The position numbers and the translations under genes are program-made. From Terrirubrum flagellatum (GTDB lineage: Bacteria; Pseudomonadota; Alphaproteobacteria; Rhizobiales; Beijerinckiaceae), in the NCBI RefSeq assembly GCF_022059845.1, contig NZ_CP091852.1:310001-374000 (forward strand): a stretch of DNA of 64,000 bases. The letters run 5' to 3'. Under the pieces are notes generated by a model that did not search any database, was not told the DNA's origin, and saw nothing but the letters and a program-made list of their open reading frames with translations. Below, piece by piece: positions 61,174 to 64,000 of this stretch (its first letter is position 1; each line of letters begins with the position of its first letter).

Positions 61174-62187
61174 ATGCGCTATTTGCTCAGCATCGCCGCA
61201 ACCGCCGCCGGCCTCGCTATGCCTGCTCACGCAGAAGAACTGGTGGTAGGGTCGTTTGGCGGCTCGTTCGCCGACAATGTGAAGGCCTGTCATGTCGCCG
61301 CCTTCGAAAAAGCCACGGGCGCGACTGTCTCGCTGAAGCTTGGCAATTCGTCACAGTTCGCCGCCGCGGTTCGCGCCGCCGGCGGCAAGCCTGATATGGA
61401 TGTCGTCTTCATCGACAACTCGCTTGCGGCGCAGACGCACGGCGAAAAACTCAACGAAACGCTCGATCGCAAGAAGCTGTCGAACACGGCCGACGTCATT
61501 CCGACGGCTTGGGGCAAGGACGACAGCTATGTCGTGGCGATGGTGGGCGCGACTGCGCTCGTCTACAATCCAAAGCTCGTCAAGACGCCGCCAACGTCAT
61601 GGCTCGACGTCTTCGATCCCGCTTACGCCGGCAAATATGCGATCGGCGATATCAGCGGCACGTCGGGCCTGCAATTCCTGCTAGCGCTGAACAAGATCAA
61701 GGGCGGCACGCTCGAGAACATCGATCCGGGCGTCGAAGCGATCAAATCGCTCGCGAAAGGCTCTCCCGTTCTTTATACGCAGGCTGATCAGCTACTTGCG
61801 CTGTTTGAGCGCGGCGAGATTGCGATTGCGCCCTGGTATCCCGATCGCGCCGGCGTCGCGATCGACAAAGGACTCTCGCTTGCGGTCGCTTATCCCAAAG
61901 AAGGCGCGGTTGGCATTCTGCCTGTTGTGATGATTCCGAAAGGCAGCACGAAACTCGATCTCGCCTACAAGTTCATTGATCAGGTGCTGTCGGCGGAGGG
62001 GCAAGGTTGTTTCTCCGAGCGCGCTTATATTGGCGCCGTCAATACGAAGGTGAAGCTGTCGGAGAAAGTGCAGAAGCTCGTACCCTATGGCGATACGCTG
62101 AAGAACGCCTGGTTCATCGATCCTGAAGTGATCGCGAAGAATATTCCGAACTGGACGCGCCGTTGGCAGCGCGAGGTCGCACGCTAG
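61174..62187 (+). CDS. Polyamine/spermidine-type ABC transporter substrate-binding protein
   Basis: Family 1/PotD-like binding protein of 337 residues. Sec signal MRYLLSIAATAAGLAMPAHA, then EELVVGSFGGSFADNVKACH, typical of PotD-type proteins of alphaproteobacteria. Other markers are DSYVVAMVGATALVYNPKLV and SWLDVFDPAYAGKYAIGDIS. ATG 61174 is chosen because the signal peptide begins there. The ligand may be a polyamine, an opine-like compound or another small amine. First gene of a MarR-controlled operon. Confidence 0.86.
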   Translation: MRYLLSIAATAAGLAMPAHAEELVVGSFGGSFADNVKACHVAAFEKATGATVSLKLGNSSQFAAAVRAAGGKPDMDVVFIDNSLAAQTHGEKLNETLDRKKLSNTADVIPTAWGKDDSYVVAMVGATALVYNPKLVKTPPTSWLDVFDPAYAGKYAIGDISGTSGLQFLLALNKIKGGTLENIDPGVEAIKSLAKGSPVLYTQADQLLALFERGEIAIAPWYPDRAGVAIDKGLSLAVAYPKEGAVGILPVVMIPKGSTKLDLAYKFIDQVLSAEGQGCFSERAYIGAVNTKVKLSEKVQKLVPYGDTLKNAWFIDPEVIAKNIPNWTRRWQREVAR

Positions 62188-62211
62188 TCGCGCGGTCAAG
62201 AGCGGCGCGTT

Positions 62212-63279
62212 GTGAGTTCCCTGACATTCGACAAGCTTGGCAAGGCCTATGGCGATGTCGAGGTCGTCAGGGATGTGTCTCTGACGATCAAGGAGGGCGA
62301 ATTCGTCTCGCTTCTCGGCCCGTCCGGCTGCGGCAAGACCACCATCCTGCGCATGGTCGCAGGGCTGGTTGAGCCGAGCCGAGGGCGCATCCTGATCGGT
62401 GCTGAGAACGTCACCAGTTTGCCGCCGAACAAGCGTGGGCTTGGTCTTGTCTTCCAGTCCTATGCATTGTTTCCGCATCTCAGCGTGTTCGAGAATGTCG
62501 CTTTTGGCCTGCGCCGCCGCAAGATCGCTGGCGCTGATCTCGACCGGCGTGTGAAGGAAGCGCTAGCGCTCGTGAGGCTCGACGCATTCGGCGAGCGCTT
62601 TCCCCGCCAGCTTTCGGGTGGGCAGCAACAGCGCGTGGCGATTGCGCGTGCGATCGCGCCGCAGCCACGAGTGCTTCTGTTCGATGAACCGTTGTCCAAT
62701 CTCGATGCGCTTCTGCGCGACGAGATGCAGATCGAACTCAAGCGGCTGCAGCGCGGGCTTGGGATCACCACGCTCTTCGTGACGCATGACCAGGGCGAAG
62801 CGCTCTCCATGTCGGATCGCGTCGGGGTGATGGCGAAGGGCGTGATGCAGCAATTCGCGACGCCGGAGGATATTTATCGCCGGCCGGCGACCGGATTCGT
62901 TGCAGGCTTCATCGGCAAGCCGAACCGGCTGTCTGGCAAGGTTGCCGACCGCGAGGCGCGAGGCGGAACGCTGCTTCTGAGTGGAGGCGTCGGTCTGCCG
63001 AGTGATCATATCGATGCGCCAGCAGGCGCCGCGGTCGACATCGTCGTGCGGCAGGAGGCGATCCGTTTCAACCGCGCGCCGGCGACAGGCGCGCTTGCGG
63101 GCGTTGTCGTGCTGCGATCGTTCAGCGGTGCGCGCGTGCGATATGTTGTGAAGGTCGACGGCGTCGAACTCGTAGCCGAGGCGGGCTCGAATGAGGTCGC
63201 GTTCGAGGCCGGCGCAAACGTCTTTCTTTCCATCGATCCGGCCGCTGTCTTCGCGACAGCCGCCGAGACGGCCGCATGA
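62212..63279 (+). CDS. PotA-type ABC transporter ATP-binding protein
   Basis: ATPase of 355 residues with Walker A GPSGCGKTTILRMVAG (about 39), LGLVFQSYALFPHLSVFENV, LSGGQQQRVAIARAIA and LLFDEPLSNLDALLRDE. A C-terminal TOBE domain (about 275-350) follows. GTG 62212 is the start; no good Shine-Dalgarno is visible and the gap to the binding protein is 24 bases. Its stop overlaps the permease ATG. Confidence 0.9.
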   Translation: MSSLTFDKLGKAYGDVEVVRDVSLTIKEGEFVSLLGPSGCGKTTILRMVAGLVEPSRGRILIGAENVTSLPPNKRGLGLVFQSYALFPHLSVFENVAFGLRRRKIAGADLDRRVKEALALVRLDAFGERFPRQLSGGQQQRVAIARAIAPQPRVLLFDEPLSNLDALLRDEMQIELKRLQRGLGITTLFVTHDQGEALSMSDRVGVMAKGVMQQFATPEDIYRRPATGFVAGFIGKPNRLSGKVADREARGGTLLLSGGVGLPSDHIDAPAGAAVDIVVRQEAIRFNRAPATGALAGVVVLRSFSGARVRYVVKVDGVELVAEAGSNEVAFEAGANVFLSIDPAAVFATAAETAA

Positions 63280-64000
63280 TCCGGCCACGGCACGGGCTGA
63301 TGCTGCTGGCGCCGATCGCGCTCGCGCTGGGCGGTTTCTTCCTCCTGCCTGTCGCCACCATGCTGCCGACGAGCTTCCAGGAATATACGCCCGGCGCCGG
63401 CCTGACGCCGGGCGTGTGGACGTTCGAGAATTACACGCGCATCGTCACCGACGGTTATTATCGCGAGGTGATCTGGCGAACCCTCGGGCTCGGTTTCGCT
63501 GTGACGTTCGCCTGTCTGCTGCTCGGCTATCCCCTGGCTTATCTCATCGCGCGCGGACCGGAGCGTTGGCGGACGCCGCTAATTTTGCTCGTCATCTTCC
63601 CGATGATGCTCAATCTCGTCGTGCGTTCGTTCGGCTGGATCGCGCTGCTCGCCAATCGCGGGCTTATCAACAATCTGCTGATCGATCTCGGCCTCATCGC
63701 CGCGCCGCTCAAGCTGATGTTCAACCTGACAGGCCTCATGATCGGCCTGACGCATATCTATCTTCCCTTCATGGTGCTAATGCTGGTCGCGGCGATCGGA
63801 AATGTGCCGCGCGACGTCGAGTCGGCGGCGGCCACTCTTGGCTCGACCCGTCTGCATGTATTCGTTTCCGTAACGCTGCCACTCTCGGCTCCCGGTATTC
63901 TCGCCGGATCGATCCTCGTCTTTATCTTGACAATCAGCGCGCTCGTGACGCCGCGCATGCTGGGCGGCCCGACCTACAAGGTCATGGCGACGCTGATCTA
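63276..64000 (+). CDS. PotB-type ABC transporter permease, C-terminus beyond the window
   Basis: Permease with 241 codons visible and no stop before the right edge. It has MLLAPIALALGGFFLLPVAT as first membrane helix, FENYTRIVTDGYYREVIWRT, then the coupling region VPRDVESAAATLGSTRLHVF. This matches PotB/PotH. ATG 63276 overlaps the PotA stop (ATGA). A PotC-like partner is expected next. Confidence 0.88.
   Translation, partial: MIRPRHGLMLLAPIALALGGFFLLPVATMLPTSFQEYTPGAGLTPGVWTFENYTRIVTDGYYREVIWRTLGLGFAVTFACLLLGYPLAYLIARGPERWRTPLILLVIFPMMLNLVVRSFGWIALLANRGLINNLLIDLGLIAAPLKLMFNLTGLMIGLTHIYLPFMVLMLVAAIGNVPRDVESAAATLGSTRLHVFVSVTLPLSAPGILAGSILVFILTISALVTPRMLGGPTYKVMATLI

Overview
GC-rich DNA from an alphaproteobacterium, most likely Hyphomicrobiales (rhizobia-like). 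A complete repABC replication and partition module at about 8.9-13.0 kb says the window belongs to a large secondary replicon (megaplasmid or chromid). Almost everything else is catabolic: transporter operons next to enzyme genes and local regulators. Adjacent genes very often overlap by ATGA or GTGA, so many of them are translationally coupled.

Layout. (1) 1-7.2 kb, minus strand: a sugar operon with a YtfQ-YtfR-YtfT-YjfF type transporter, a FadR-type GntR regulator, L-2-keto-3-deoxyarabonate dehydratase (AraD) and a ChvE-type sugar-binding protein cut by the window edge. A likely GntR operator lies upstream of ytfQ. (2) 7.8-13.0 kb, plus strand: a tyrosine recombinase followed by repA, repB and repC. 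There are three parS-like palindromes, an antisense RNA gene with its own promoter and terminator between repB and repC, a hairpin over the repC start, and an AT-rich stretch inside repC that may be the origin. (3) 13.5-33.1 kb: a large acyl-CoA degradation island. It holds a TetR regulator, two nitronate-monooxygenase-like flavoproteins, a TPP enzyme, a MaoC-like dehydratase, two SDRs, two unusual crotonases, two adjacent pairs of acyl-CoA dehydrogenases, a CoA ligase, a LivK/H/M/G/F uptake system and, convergent at the end, an IclR regulator (33.2-33.9 kb). The gene set resembles pathways for cyclic or polycyclic carboxylic acids, but the substrate cannot be read from the sequence. One small gene here carries a frameshift.

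(4) 34.1-48.1 kb: a GntR regulator with a strong palindromic operator, then a long plus-strand operon. It encodes two tandem Tat-exported solute-binding proteins, a Dpp-type ABC transporter, a biuret-hydrolase-like cysteine hydrolase, an AGZA-type permease and AtzF, AtzG, AtzE and AtzH homologues. This is the lower cyanuric acid / biuret pathway, ending in ammonia and CO2, without a recognisable cyanuric acid hydrolase. (5) 48.1-60.3 kb: a minus-strand operon with a second Dpp-type transporter flanked by two related M24-fold proteins. Their metal ligands are replaced and they look like ectoine hydrolase (DoeA/EutD). A divergent plus-strand operon encodes a GntR regulator, an M20 carbamoylase-like amidohydrolase, a 2-hydroxyacid dehydrogenase and PxpB/PxpC homologues, followed by what may be the last 25 codons of a lost pxpA. 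Together these suggest uptake and ring opening of a cyclic nitrogen compound. (6) 60.4-64.0 kb: a MarR regulator, a near-perfect palindromic operator, and a divergent polyamine/spermidine-type ABC operon that runs off the right edge.

I saw no rRNA, intact tRNA, CRISPR array or insertion sequence.
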